Part shown: one piece after another, positions 48,733-57,980 of the stretch
Numbering within the stretch: the first letter of the stretch is position 1
Layout: every line of letters begins with the position of its first letter
DNA from: Burkholderia latens
GTDB lineage: Bacteria > Pseudomonadota > Gammaproteobacteria > Burkholderiales > Burkholderiaceae
NCBI RefSeq assembly: GCF_902499045.1
Contig: NZ_CABVPL010000017.1
Span: 1 to 64,000, forward strand
Direction: 5' to 3'
DNA: 64,000 nucleotides
Made by a program: the position numbers and the translations under genes
The notes under the pieces: generated by a model
Seen by the model: only the letters and a program-made list of their open reading frames with translations
Databases searched by the model: none
What the model was told of the DNA's origin: nothing

Positions 48733-50268
48733 TCATCGCCCCGGTTTCAATTGCCGGCGAAAGCGCTCGGTCTTGTCCCATTTCAGTTCGCGACGAAACG
48801 CTGCGTCGAGCGCGAGCCCCCACAGCGCGGACACCACCGCCGCGATCGTCACGCAAAAGCCGACCACGTTGACCGGCACGAGCCGCAGCCGCGTCGCGCG
48901 GCCGTCGAGCCGGGCGGCGACGACGATCTCGAAGAACACGCCGAAGTTGCCGAAGGTGCTGAACCCGAACAACGCGAACAGCGACACGAGCAGGCCGAGC
49001 GCCGTCGAATTGACGCCGTTGAGCAGGTACAGCGCGATCGCGGTCGCCCATGCGATCGCGAGCAGCGCGGGCATCAGGAACACGCCGAGCAGCAGCGCGC
49101 CGTCGAGCCGGCAACGCCGCGAGATCAGCGGATTGCGCAACACCGGGCCCAGATAGCGCAGCAGCGTCTGGTTGTGCCCCTTCGCCCAGCGCGTCAGTTG
49201 CCGCGCGCGCACCGCCCAGCGCTCGGGCACTTCCTCGTAGCATTCGGCGTGATTCAGGTAGACCGTGCGCCAGTCGCTCAGCAACAGGCGGTACGTCATG
49301 TCGGTGTCCTCGGCCAGCGTGTCGTCGCACCAGCCGCCGACCGCATCGAGCGCGCCCTTGCGGATGCCGCCGACGGTGCCGCCGTACTGCGGCACCAGGT
49401 TCAGGTTGTTGCGTGCCTGCTGATTGACCTGGTAGCCGCCCGCGCGCTCGAGATCGAGCAGCCGCGCGAGCAGGTTGCTGTCGGCGTTCTGCGGCACGAC
49501 GCGCCCCATCACCGCCCCCACTTCGGGATCGAAGAACGGCGCGACGAGCTCCTTCAGCAGGCCGGGGCGCGGCAGGTAGTCGGCGTCGAAGACGACCATG
49601 ATGTCGCCGCGGATGAAGCGCAGCGCATCCTTGAGCGCGGCCGCCTTGCCGGGCTTGCCGCTTTCGCGGTGAAACGGCTTGATCAGGTCGGGCGCCAATG
49701 CTTGCACGTCGTCGATCAGCGCGCGCGTGTTGTCGGTCGAACGGTCGTTGACCGGAATGATCGTCAGCCGGTCGCGCGGATAGGTCGTCGCGAGCAGCGC
49801 CGTCAGGCAATCGACGACGACCGCTTCCTCGTTGTGCGCGGCGACGAACACCGTGAGCCGCGGCCACTCGCCGTGGGTAATCGTCTGATAAGGCGCGTGC
49901 TGCGGCTTGAACAGCCGGTCGAGACTGAACACGTAATGCCGCGCGGCGTACACGCAGGTGAGCAGCGTGAACAGCCACAGATACGCGACGCACGGGATCA
50001 GCAGTATGTCGGGATCGAACGCGATGCTTGCGGCGTCGGCGGGCGGCGGCTCGAGCAGCGCGTTCGCATCGGTCGATGCGCGCACCGCGAGCGGCTCGGG
50101 ATCGACGTAGCCGGCGATGCGCCCCGCTGCATCGCCGGCCGGCATGCCGGCGCGCACCGCTTCGTCAAGCGGCCGCGGTGCGGTGTCGTGCAGCGCCTGC
50201 GAACACGCAAGCACGATCAGCAGCAGAATGCCTTCGGCGCAGAGCGACATCGTCCGACGATTCTTCAT
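48733..50268 (-). CDS. processive family 2 glycosyltransferase (polysaccharide synthase)
   Basis: Inner-membrane polysaccharide synthase of 511 residues, of the same broad class as BcsA, PgaC and hyaluronan synthase. A signal-anchor-like N-terminus (10-28) and a transmembrane segment (about 88-110) precede the GT-A domain. The full processive set is present: Asp175 (VNDRS), D228-A-D230, E320-D321 and Q357-LTR-W361 (the QxxRW motif). Three or four C-terminal segments (about 385-490) form the channel. There is no PilZ domain, so any c-di-GMP control must be indirect. It is the first gene of the minus-strand cluster. Sugar specificity is not readable, but GlmS and the epimerase point to HexNAc. 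Confidence 0.88.
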   Translation of the reverse strand: MKNRRTMSLCAEGILLLIVLACSQALHDTAPRPLDEAVRAGMPAGDAAGRIAGYVDPEPLAVRASTDANALLEPPPADAASIAFDPDILLIPCVAYLWLFTLLTCVYAARHYVFSLDRLFKPQHAPYQTITHGEWPRLTVFVAAHNEEAVVVDCLTALLATTYPRDRLTIIPVNDRSTDNTRALIDDVQALAPDLIKPFHRESGKPGKAAALKDALRFIRGDIMVVFDADYLPRPGLLKELVAPFFDPEVGAVMGRVVPQNADSNLLARLLDLERAGGYQVNQQARNNLNLVPQYGGTVGGIRKGALDAVGGWCDDTLAEDTDMTYRLLLSDWRTVYLNHAECYEEVPERWAVRARQLTRWAKGHNQTLLRYLGPVLRNPLISRRCRLDGALLLGVFLMPALLAIAWATAIALYLLNGVNSTALGLLVSLFALFGFSTFGNFGVFFEIVVAARLDGRATRLRLVPVNVVGFCVTIAAVVSALWGLALDAAFRRELKWDKTERFRRQLKPGR

Positions 50269-51505
50269 GTGCTGGCCCCCGTGCCGGCGACGGCGGCCGA
50301 TGAACGCTGAGGCACGGGCCGTGAGTCGCGCGGATGTCAATGGGAAGCGGCACACGTTCGGCGCGCCGGCGCGGCCATGGGGCGCGCCTGACGAGCGTGT
50401 CGTGCCGCTTTCCGGATGCGTTGCTGTGGCGCCCGGTCCGTCTGCCGCGTTCGCACGCGTCGGGAAGCGCCTTGTGCGGCTAGAACAAGCAAGCGGCGAG
50501 CCATCGGCCGCGCGGCCCCGTGCGGCAAAGGCCTGCAGCCCCGCGGCCGGCGCGGGCCGGGTTGCGGCCGGGCTTTTTTGATTCACCGGCGAATCAGCTT
50601 TGGCGCACGCTCTGCGACCGCGTATCGCGAGCCGTTCGCATCGCGCGGCGAATCGTCTGCTGATCGCGCGCGCATCGCTTTGCACGACGCGGCTTCGGCA
50701 TGCAATCAAACGTGAATCGCCAATGGACGGACCGTGACCGGAAGCCGCGCGCGCGGCCCGCCGTGGCGCGGCTTCGGCGACCGTCATACCGATATCGCGG
50801 CCGCGGCCCGCCCGTACGTTACAGATACGCAACATTTCGCAGCGGCCGGCCCGGACGGCACCGCGCAGCGCACGGCGGAGAAACCGTTGACGAACCACCG
50901 GAATCGGCCCATCGACGGCGCGCCCTGCATTGCCCATACGGAATTCGTAGAGCGAAGCGATTCAACGCGCTTCGAAAATTGCGTGCACGACGATCGGCCG
51001 TCGACACGCGACATGCGCGGCCATTCGTCGAACCACGCGGGCGAAGCGATTCCGCGATGCGTCGCACGTTTCCCTGTATCGCCGCGTGCCGCCGACACGG
51101 TGCCCGTAGCAGTTGTGAAACGTTCCGTAACGAACCGCGCGCGCCGCTCGAAGCGGACCCGTCAGCAGGGGCCGTTGGTTTGAATATTGCTGTATCGGAA
51201 TCGGGATCACCTGTCGGACGCGCGGCCGCACGGCCCCGCGAACGATATGACGAAGACGTGGCGATCGACACAGCGAGGAACGCTCATGACGTGATTGATC
51301 AGGGCCAACGGGATGGCCGTCGTCCGACGATTGCGTGGCGCAGACCGCGCGGACAAGAACGGTGCGCTCGCCCCGCCACACCGCTGCTCGTCGCGCGGCC
51401 GGAAGGGGCCGGCGCGAGCCGCGCGTGAACGGGACGACCGCCTGCAACGATGCTTGGCGCCAGGCGCCGGATCTTCCGGCGCGAAGAAGCTCAACGAGGA
51501 TAACG
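50269..51505. other. 1.2-kb non-coding region between the synthase and epimerase genes
   Basis: The two genes are divergent and separated by 1.24 kb, far more than any other gap in the window. Frames here (for example 50700-51428 plus) are Arg-rich and Pro-poor, without domains or good starts, and read like chance frames in GC-rich DNA. Several segments, such as 50800-51190, are lower in GC than the genes. The region most likely holds both promoters, a long leader and regulator sites, and possibly a small RNA. Confidence 0.55.
50541..50579 (+). terminator. GC hairpin with T6 tail, possible sRNA terminator
   Basis: A GC-rich self-complementary stretch (including GGCCG-GGTTG-CGGCC) is followed at 50574-50579 by TTTTTT on the plus strand. 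No plus-strand gene ends nearby, so it could terminate a short non-coding transcript starting between 50270 and 50540. Weak evidence. Confidence 0.35.
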
Positions 51506-52723
51506 ATGAAGAAGATCTTGCTTGTGTTCGGGACGCGCCCGGAAGCCATCAAGATGGCGCCGCTCGTCCGCGCGCTGAAGGCGCGCAAGGATGTGGACGC
51601 CAGAGTCTGCGTGACCGCGCAGCATCGCGAAATGCTGGACCAGGTGCTCACGTTGTTCGACATCAAGCCCGAATACGACCTCAATCTGATGCGTCAGAGC
51701 CAGACGCTGACCGACGTGACGACCGGCATTCTCCAGGCGATCGGCATCGTCTTCGACGACTTCAAGCCGGACGTCGTGCTGGTGCACGGCGATACGACCA
51801 CGACGCTGGCCGTCAGTCTCGCCGCGTTCTACCGATATCTGCCGGTCGGCCACGTGGAAGCCGGCCTGCGCAGCGGCGACATCTGGTCGCCGTGGCCGGA
51901 GGAACTGAACCGCCGCGTGACCGACGCGGTGTCGTCATGGCATTTCGCGCCGACCGGTCAGGCGCGCGACAACCTGTTCAGCGAAGGCGTGCCGGTCGGT
52001 GCGGTGGTGATGACCGGCAATACCGTGATCGACGCGCTGCACGACGTCAAGCGAATGCTCGATCGCGATGCCGAGCTCCACGACAAGATCGCCGCGCATT
52101 TTCCGTTTCTCGAACCGTCGCGCCGCGTCGTGCTGATCACCGGCCATCGCCGCGAGAGCTTCGGCGAGCCGTTCCGGCATTTCTGCGCGGCGCTGTGCGC
52201 GCTCGCGAACCGCTATCCCGATGCGCAGTTTGTGTACCCGCTGCACCTGAATCCGAACGTGCGCGAGCCGGCGCGCGCGCTGCTCGGCGACGTGCCGAAC
52301 ATCTACCTGATCGAGCCGCAGGAATACCTGTCGTTCGTGTTCCTGATGTCGCGCGCGCATTTCATCATCACCGATTCGGGCGGCATCCAGGAAGAAGGGC
52401 CGGCGCTCGGCAAGCCCGTGCTCGTCACGCGCGAGACGACCGAGCGGCCCGAAGCGATCCAGGCCGGCACCGCGCGGCTCGTCGGCACCGATCAGGAGCG
52501 GATCCTGTGGGAGGCGTCGCGGCTGTTCGACAGCGAGAGCGCGTACGAGGAAATGGCGCGCGCGAGCAATCCTTATGGCGATGGGCATGCGAGCGAACGG
52601 ATCGTCCACGCGCTGATGCACATGCCGGGCGCGAGCGCGAATGCGTCGAGCTTCCTGATGGGCAGTGCGGCGATGCCGTTGAACGCGCTCACACTCGGGC
52701 TGATGGCGTTGCGCTCGCCTTGA
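51506..52723 (+). CDS. wecB: UDP-N-acetylglucosamine 2-epimerase (non-hydrolysing)
   Basis: Cytoplasmic epimerase of 405 residues interconverting UDP-GlcNAc and UDP-ManNAc. The GT-B-like family motifs are present: [52 protein letters not shown] and [19 protein letters not shown]. The last ~25 residues are an extra hydrophobic tail ([20 protein letters not shown]) beyond the usual end. GAGG lies seven bases before the ATG. It is divergent from the synthase operon, and no UDP-ManNAc dehydrogenase is adjacent, so ManNAc itself may enter the polymer. Confidence 0.92.
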   Translation: MKKILLVFGTRPEAIKMAPLVRALKARKDVDARVCVTAQHREMLDQVLTLFDIKPEYDLNLMRQSQTLTDVTTGILQAIGIVFDDFKPDVVLVHGDTTTTLAVSLAAFYRYLPVGHVEAGLRSGDIWSPWPEELNRRVTDAVSSWHFAPTGQARDNLFSEGVPVGAVVMTGNTVIDALHDVKRMLDRDAELHDKIAAHFPFLEPSRRVVLITGHRRESFGEPFRHFCAALCALANRYPDAQFVYPLHLNPNVREPARALLGDVPNIYLIEPQEYLSFVFLMSRAHFIITDSGGIQEEGPALGKPVLVTRETTERPEAIQAGTARLVGTDQERILWEASRLFDSESAYEEMARASNPYGDGHASERIVHALMHMPGASANASSFLMGSAAMPLNALTLGLMALRSP

Positions 52724-53025
52724 AGCCTCGCGTCCGGCCGCAGGAGCCTGTGAGACGGCGGCGCGATCGCGTCGCCGCCTGTCGTTCATCCGGCGTGAAC
52801 GCCCCGCGCATCACGCGCCGTGCGGTCGGCGCGCACTCCGCCGGCGCCGCCGCGGCTTCTTCCGCTACGCGAGATACGCATCCGGCGGCGAGGCGATCAC
52901 GTTCGTGCCGACCGCGGCGCGCACCGCCGCGATCACCCCGCCCCTGCGCCGGTCTTCAGTCCTGAAACGCGTTTCATCGTGATGACGTCGGCGCAGGCCG
53001 CGCCGGCAGCCGTTACCCGGACGCG
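52724..53025. other. gap between convergent genes
   Basis: About 300 bases with no gene. A 7-bp GC stem (GGCGGCG at 52757-52763 with CGCCGCC at 52773-52779) just after the epimerase stop may help termination, although no T run follows. Confidence 0.4.
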
Positions 53026-54888
53026 TCATTCATCGACCTTGAACGCCGATACCAGACGCGTCAGTTCGGCCGCCTGCTGCTTCAGACTTTCCGCGGCCGC
53101 CGCGCTTTCCTCGACCAGCGCCGCGTTCTGCTGCGTCATCTGGTCGAGCGACTGCACCGCGTCGCCGATCTGGCCGATGCCGGCGCTCTGCTCGACGCTC
53201 GCCTCCGCGATCTCGCTCATCATCGCGCTGACGCCCCGCACCTGCGACACGACATCGCGCATGACCTTGCCCGCCTCGCCGACGAGCCGCGCCCCGGTGT
53301 TCACCGTGCCCGCGCTGTGCTCGATCAGCGCCTTGATCTCCTTCGCCGCGTGCGCGCTGCGCTGCGCGAGATTGCGCACCTCCGACGCGACCACCGCGAA
53401 CCCGCGGCCCTGCTCGCCGGCCCGCGCGGCTTCCACCGCCGCGTTCAGCGCGAGAATGTTCGTCTGGAACGAGATGCTGTCGATCATCACGATGATCTCG
53501 GAGATCCGCTGCGACGCGTCGCTGATCTGCTCCATCGTCGTCACGACTTCGCCGACCACGTGCCCGCCGCGCGTCGCGGTATCCGCCGCGCCGGTGATCA
53601 GCTTCGCGGCCGTCGTCGCGGTTTCGGTGTTGTTGCGCACCACCGCCGTGATTTCCTCCATCGACGACGCCGTGCGCTCGAGGTTGCTCGACTGTCCTTC
53701 GGTGCGCCCGCTCAAGTCCGCATTGCCCGACGCGATCTGCGCGGAGCCGGTCGCGATCGACGCGGATGCCGTGCGGATCCGGTGCACGAGCGTCGACAGC
53801 GACGACACGAAACGGTTGAATGCGTCGGATAGCTGGCCGATTTCGTCGTGGCTCTCGACCGTCATCCGGCGCGTCAGGTCGCCCTGGCCGCTCGCGATCT
53901 CCGACAGCAGCGTCGCCGCACGCCGGATCGGCGCGGCGATCGCGCGCCCGACCAGCCAGATCACGACGAGCGCGACGCCGAGGCCGACGATCGCGGCGAC
54001 CAGCGCCGCGCTGCGAATCGCCCGCGTCACCGGGCCGAGCAACTCCGCCTGCGGCACTTCGACGACCACGTACGCATTCAGCTCCGGGATGAACGACGTC
54101 GCGATGAATCGCGCAGCGCCGTCGCCGGCGACGCTCAGATACGCATACGGCTTGCCGGCCAGCAGCGTCGCCGATGCGTCGCCCGGCAAGCCCGGCGCGT
54201 CCTTCAGGAAATGCTTGCCGTCGATCAGCGACGTATCGCGATGCATCATGATCGCGCCGTCCGGCCGCACGAGATACGCGAACCCGGTGTCGCCGATCCG
54301 GTACGCGGCGATGCCCTTCGCGAGCGCGTCGACGGACAAGCTCATGCTGGCCGCGCCGACCGCCGCGCCGTCGAGCTCCACGCGGCTGTTGATGAACATC
54401 ATGTAGCCGCCGAGCGTGACTTCGCGATCCATGTTCACGTCGTACGCCTTGCCCGACGCGAGGAAGCGGGTCAGCCACTGATCCTGGTCGGTGATCTTGC
54501 GCTGCAGGCCGGCCTCGTTGTAGTAGTTGCCGCTCTTGACCGACACCCACTGCACCGACGCGGCGTTCTGCTCGCCCTTCACGTTCTTCGCAAGCTGGAT
54601 CCAGTTGCGCGTGCCGGCGTCGGGCTCGCCATCGGCTTCCCACTGCAGCAGGAACGCATCGCGCGCGAGGATGCGCGACGCGGCGATCGGCCCGGCCATT
54701 TGCCGCTGCACGTCGGCGCGGATACCGTTCACCGCGGTCGGCAGTTCTTCGCGGACGACGCGCTCGCGCACGGCGTCGCCGATCAACCGTACGCTCAACC
54801 CGCTCGAAATCGCGACGAACACGAGCAGGCAGCTCGTCATGCTGAGAATCAGCTTGTTCTGAATGGACAGCTTGCGCCAGAAGTGCAT
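53026..54888 (-). CDS. methyl-accepting chemotaxis protein with a CACHE-type sensor
   Basis: Chemoreceptor of 620 residues. A transmembrane segment lies near 11-32, and the periplasmic domain (about 35-290) is of the double-CACHE type: [20 protein letters not shown] and [20 protein letters not shown] are hallmarks of small-molecule (often amino-acid) binding. A second transmembrane segment (about 300-325), HAMP, and a signalling domain with the tip [20 protein letters not shown] follow. GAGG precedes the ATG. Unlike the receptor at 19-20.7 kb, it ends in FKVDE with no CheR tether. It may share a region of motility functions with the Mot-like cassette upstream. Confidence 0.92.
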   Translation of the reverse strand: MHFWRKLSIQNKLILSMTSCLLVFVAISSGLSVRLIGDAVRERVVREELPTAVNGIRADVQRQMAGPIAASRILARDAFLLQWEADGEPDAGTRNWIQLAKNVKGEQNAASVQWVSVKSGNYYNEAGLQRKITDQDQWLTRFLASGKAYDVNMDREVTLGGYMMFINSRVELDGAAVGAASMSLSVDALAKGIAAYRIGDTGFAYLVRPDGAIMMHRDTSLIDGKHFLKDAPGLPGDASATLLAGKPYAYLSVAGDGAARFIATSFIPELNAYVVVEVPQAELLGPVTRAIRSAALVAAIVGLGVALVVIWLVGRAIAAPIRRAATLLSEIASGQGDLTRRMTVESHDEIGQLSDAFNRFVSSLSTLVHRIRTASASIATGSAQIASGNADLSGRTEGQSSNLERTASSMEEITAVVRNNTETATTAAKLITGAADTATRGGHVVGEVVTTMEQISDASQRISEIIVMIDSISFQTNILALNAAVEAARAGEQGRGFAVVASEVRNLAQRSAHAAKEIKALIEHSAGTVNTGARLVGEAGKVMRDVVSQVRGVSAMMSEIAEASVEQSAGIGQIGDAVQSLDQMTQQNAALVEESAAAAESLKQQAAELTRLVSAFKVDE

Positions 54889-55052
54889 GGGGAATCCTCG
54901 ATAACCGCTCGGTCTGAGCCAGCTTGGGTTATCGGCACGCGGCGCGCGAAATCGCATCGCCGGCGTCACATAACGGCCATGCGGGATCCGTTATGTCGCT
55001 GTCGTTGGCAAACGTGCATCGCGCGGCGATCGACCGTCGCGCGACGCACGCA

Positions 55053-55739
55053 TCAGTACGCGACGAAGATCGTCACGCGCCGGTTGCGCGCTCGCGCGGC
55101 CGCATCGTCACCCGCGACGAGCGGCTGCGTATCGGCCCGGCCGATCGCCGCGAGCCGATGCGGCGCGACGCCGCGCTCGGCCAGATAGCGGACGACGCTG
55201 CCTGCGCGCGCGGACGACAGCTCCCAGTTCGATTCGTATTTCGCGTTCGCGATCGGCACGCTGTCGGTATGCCCCTCGACGAGGATGTCGCCGGTCGCGT
55301 GCGTGCTCAGCGCACGCGCGATCTCGCTCAGCACGGGCGCCGCATCCGGCAGCAGCCGCGCGTCGCCGACGTTGAACAGCACCTTCGCGTCGATTCCGAT
55401 TTCGATCCCGTGCGACGCGCGCACGAGCGAAATGCGGCCGTTCGTCTTCAGTGCATCGAGCGAGGCGAGCCATGCAGGCGCACGATCCGGCAGCGCTGGC
55501 GCGGCGGCCGCCGCGCTCGCCGTGCCGCCGTCGTGCCGCGCGAGTGTCTGATACCGCGCATCGAGCGCGTTGTATTTCGCGAGCTGCAGCACGTACAGCG
55601 CGAGAAACAGCACCATCAGCGTCGTGATCAGGTCTGCGTACGAAATCAGCCAGCGCCCCGATTGCGCGCCTTCGGCTTCATCGTCGTCGCGCGCGGCCGC
55701 GGCCACGCCCGCGCGCGCCGCGTCAGTTCGAGCCGTCAT
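55053..55739 (-). CDS. MotB-like stator protein with OmpA domain
   Basis: Protein of 228 residues with the plan of a flagellar-type stator: a short cytoplasmic N-terminus, one transmembrane helix (about 30-53) with the proton-binding aspartate at Asp36 in ISYADLITTLMVL, a linker, and an OmpA/MotB peptidoglycan-binding domain (about 100-228) with ILVEGHTDSVPIANAKYESN and WELSSARAGSVVRYLAERGV. It starts 18 bases after the MotA-like gene. The sequence gives a working ion channel half; its partner rotor appears to be the unusual FliG-like protein two genes upstream. Confidence 0.9.
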   Translation of the reverse strand: MTARTDAARAGVAAAARDDDEAEGAQSGRWLISYADLITTLMVLFLALYVLQLAKYNALDARYQTLARHDGGTASAAAAAPALPDRAPAWLASLDALKTNGRISLVRASHGIEIGIDAKVLFNVGDARLLPDAAPVLSEIARALSTHATGDILVEGHTDSVPIANAKYESNWELSSARAGSVVRYLAERGVAPHRLAAIGRADTQPLVAGDDAAARARNRRVTIFVAY

Positions 55740-55757
55740 GTCGAAGCTCCCCGTGCA

Positions 55758-56522
55758 TCATGCGAGCGACTCCGACGCACGGCCGCGCACGTCGCCGGTC
55801 AGGCGCGTTTCGATCGTGTGCGGCGACTCCTTGCGCGAGATCGCGAGCAGGCCGTCGAGATACAGCTTGCGAAAACGCAGCTCGCTGTCGATCTGCGCGC
55901 GCAGCTTCCCGTAGAGCGGCAGAAACACGAGGTTCGCGAACGCGAGGCCGTACAGCGTCGCGATGAACGCGACCGCGATGCCCGGGCCGAGCTGCGCCGG
56001 TTCGAGGATATGGCTCGTCACCTGCACGAGCCCGAGCACCGAGCCGAGAATGCCGAACGTCGGCGCGTAGCCGCCCGCCTGCTGCCACACGCGCGCGGCG
56101 GCGAGCCGGCTGCGCTCGTACGCGTCCAGGTCACGATGCAGCGCGTCCTCGAGCACGGCCGTCGACACGCCGTTCGCGAGCAACTCCAGCCCGCGCCGCG
56201 CAAACGGATGAATGCCCGTCACGTCCATCGATTCGAATGCGAGCAGCCCGTCGAGCTTCGCGCGATCGCCCCATTCCAGCAGGTCGGTCAGGTGCTTGCG
56301 ATCGACCTCCTGCGCGCGCACGAACGCGAGCCGCAGCTGCTTCACGGCGTCGAAGAAGCGCGCCCACGTGTTCTGGATCATCACTGCGCCGAGCGTGCCG
56401 CCGAGCACGATCACGAGCGCCTCGAGCTGGAACAGCGTCGAAAAATGCCCGCCTTCGAGCGCGAAGCCGAACACGATCGCCGCGCCGCCGACTACCACGC
56501 CCACCAGGGTCAACAGGTCCAT
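55758..56522 (-). CDS. MotA-like stator protein
   Basis: Protein of 254 residues with four membrane segments (about 4-22, 31-50, 153-172, 180-202). The conserved channel prolines are present: Pro154 in YAPTFGILGSVLGL and Pro202 in NLVFLPLYGKL. The cytoplasmic loop (about 52-150) carries many charged residues, as in the part of MotA that pushes FliG. Length is below E. coli MotA (295) and near MotC/PomA-type proteins. GGAGACG precedes the ATG. It lies between the cNMP/FliG fusion and the MotB-like gene. Confidence 0.9.
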   Translation of the reverse strand: MDLLTLVGVVVGGAAIVFGFALEGGHFSTLFQLEALVIVLGGTLGAVMIQNTWARFFDAVKQLRLAFVRAQEVDRKHLTDLLEWGDRAKLDGLLAFESMDVTGIHPFARRGLELLANGVSTAVLEDALHRDLDAYERSRLAAARVWQQAGGYAPTFGILGSVLGLVQVTSHILEPAQLGPGIAVAFIATLYGLAFANLVFLPLYGKLRAQIDSELRFRKLYLDGLLAISRKESPHTIETRLTGDVRGRASESLA

Positions 56523-56544
56523 ATGCGTCTCCGTCGTGCGTGCG

Positions 56545-57780
56545 TCATGCGTCGGACGAAGCCAGCGGCGCTGCGGCCGGCGCCTTGGCCGCGCGCACGG
56601 CATCCAGCACGCGCCGCTCGATCTCGTCGACTTCGATCGGATCGAGCTTCAGCTCGCGGCGCATCACCCACGACACCTCGTTGCGCCGCGCTTCCGTCAT
56701 CACGGAGAACAGCTTGTCGGCCACCGCGCGATCGTCGAGGCTCGCGATCAGCTTCGCGAGATCGTACGTGTCGAATGCGCTGATCACGTCGAACAGCGTG
56801 CGCTGGTCGACCCACACGATGTCCTCGAGCGCGCGCACGTCGCCGCCGGCACGCGGGCTGCGCCGTGAAAAATACGCGACGCCCTTCTGCTCGACGTAGC
56901 CGAGCACCTTCGACTTGCGGAACGCGAACACCTCGTCCGCGATCTCGCCGTGCGACAGCTTGTTGAGCAGCAGCTTCCGGTCGACGCCGATCAGCGCCTC
57001 GAGATCGGCGAGCTCGATGACCTCGAGCTCGCTGTTGATCGATACGTCGAGATCGTGATCGGCAACCTGCTGCGCGCGATCGACCACGCGCGCGGCGTCG
57101 AACGTGACGACCTGACGCGCATCCGCCGACACGCCATGATCGGCCGCACCGCCGGCGTGGTCGGCGTGCGCGGCGCCGATCGTGACGAGATTGAGCTTCT
57201 CCATGCGGCGCAGCATCGCGAGCACGTGCGGGCGCGAATGACCGGCGATCGCGCGGCAGCGGCGGATCACGTCCGCGAGCGGCACCGACGTTTCCGCCGC
57301 GTGGGCCTGCATCGGCCGGCGCGACCATGCGTCATCCGAGCCGCGCGTGTCGGCGCCCGCCATCAGCGACAGCACGTGCGCATACGACAGCACACCCGGC
57401 ATGAAGTCCGCATGCGTATAGGTCGCGAGCTGATCGTCCTTGCGCTTCACGCGGCGGATCATCGTGCGCACGATATGACGCAGCAGCGCGGACACGTGCT
57501 CGATTTCGTCGTCGAGCATCGCCGCCGGCACGACCGTGAGCTGACAGAACGACAGCGCCTTCGCGGTATGCGCGCGCGGCTCAGCGGCGAGTAGCGCGGA
57601 TTCGCCGAAGAACTCGCCGCGCCCGAGTGTCGCGACGACGACGCGCTTGTCGTCGCAGCGGGTCGACAACTCGACCTTGCCGTCGGCGATCAGAAAGATG
57701 ACGGGCTCACCGGCGAAGCCCTCCGAGTAGATGATCTCTCCGGGCGCGGCCGTACGCGTCCACGATTGCTGACGATTCAA
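56545..57780 (-). CDS. cyclic-nucleotide-binding domain fused to a FliG-type C-terminal domain
   Basis: Protein of 411 residues with an architecture I do not know as a described system. Residues about 10-105 are a cNMP-binding (Crp-like) domain; the phosphate cassette GRGEFFGESALLAAEPRA is intact with Glu60 and Arg69. Residues about 160-205 look like a helical or winged-HTH region (VPLADVIRRCRAIAGHSRPH). Residues about 250-400 resemble the middle and C-terminal domains of FliG: ELADLEALIGVDRKLLLNKL, then RALEDIVWVDQRTLFDVISA and DTYDLAKLIASLDDRAVADK, ending with the charged torque-helix region (LFSVMTEARRNEVSWVMRRE). MotA- and MotB-like genes follow after 22 and 18 bases. I favour the TTG at 57780 (GGGGAA upstream); an ATG at 57825 would add 15 residues with rare codons. 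Confidence 0.82.
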   Translation of the reverse strand: MNRQQSWTRTAAPGEIIYSEGFAGEPVIFLIADGKVELSTRCDDKRVVVATLGRGEFFGESALLAAEPRAHTAKALSFCQLTVVPAAMLDDEIEHVSALLRHIVRTMIRRVKRKDDQLATYTHADFMPGVLSYAHVLSLMAGADTRGSDDAWSRRPMQAHAAETSVPLADVIRRCRAIAGHSRPHVLAMLRRMEKLNLVTIGAAHADHAGGAADHGVSADARQVVTFDAARVVDRAQQVADHDLDVSINSELEVIELADLEALIGVDRKLLLNKLSHGEIADEVFAFRKSKVLGYVEQKGVAYFSRRSPRAGGDVRALEDIVWVDQRTLFDVISAFDTYDLAKLIASLDDRAVADKLFSVMTEARRNEVSWVMRRELKLDPIEVDEIERRVLDAVRAAKAPAAAPLASSDA

Positions 57781-57980
57781 GTTGGTTCCCCTGCTGCGCT
57801 GGTTGTTGCAGACTGCGCGTCGCATGTCGGATGCGTGCGATCGCGAGTCGTCCCCGTGACCCGTTTACGTCATCGCGCGCAACATCCTTTAGGGAATTCG
57901 CACTCGTTTCGGTGCGCAATCGAAGCCAAACGTTTGCGAACCGATCGATCGCAGAGGCAGTTCGTTTCGATGCCCGCTTG

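Noticed and set aside
50700-51428. A 242-residue plus-strand frame in the gap upstream of the epimerase gene
   Set aside because: Arg-rich composition, no domains, no ribosome site and overlapping frames on both strands. It reads like chance coding in the long regulatory gap.
55053-56522. Zorya-type defence system (ZorA/ZorB are MotA/MotB homologues)
   Set aside because: The MotA-like protein has no long cytoplasmic tail and no ZorC/D/E genes are adjacent; the partner is a cNMP/FliG fusion instead.
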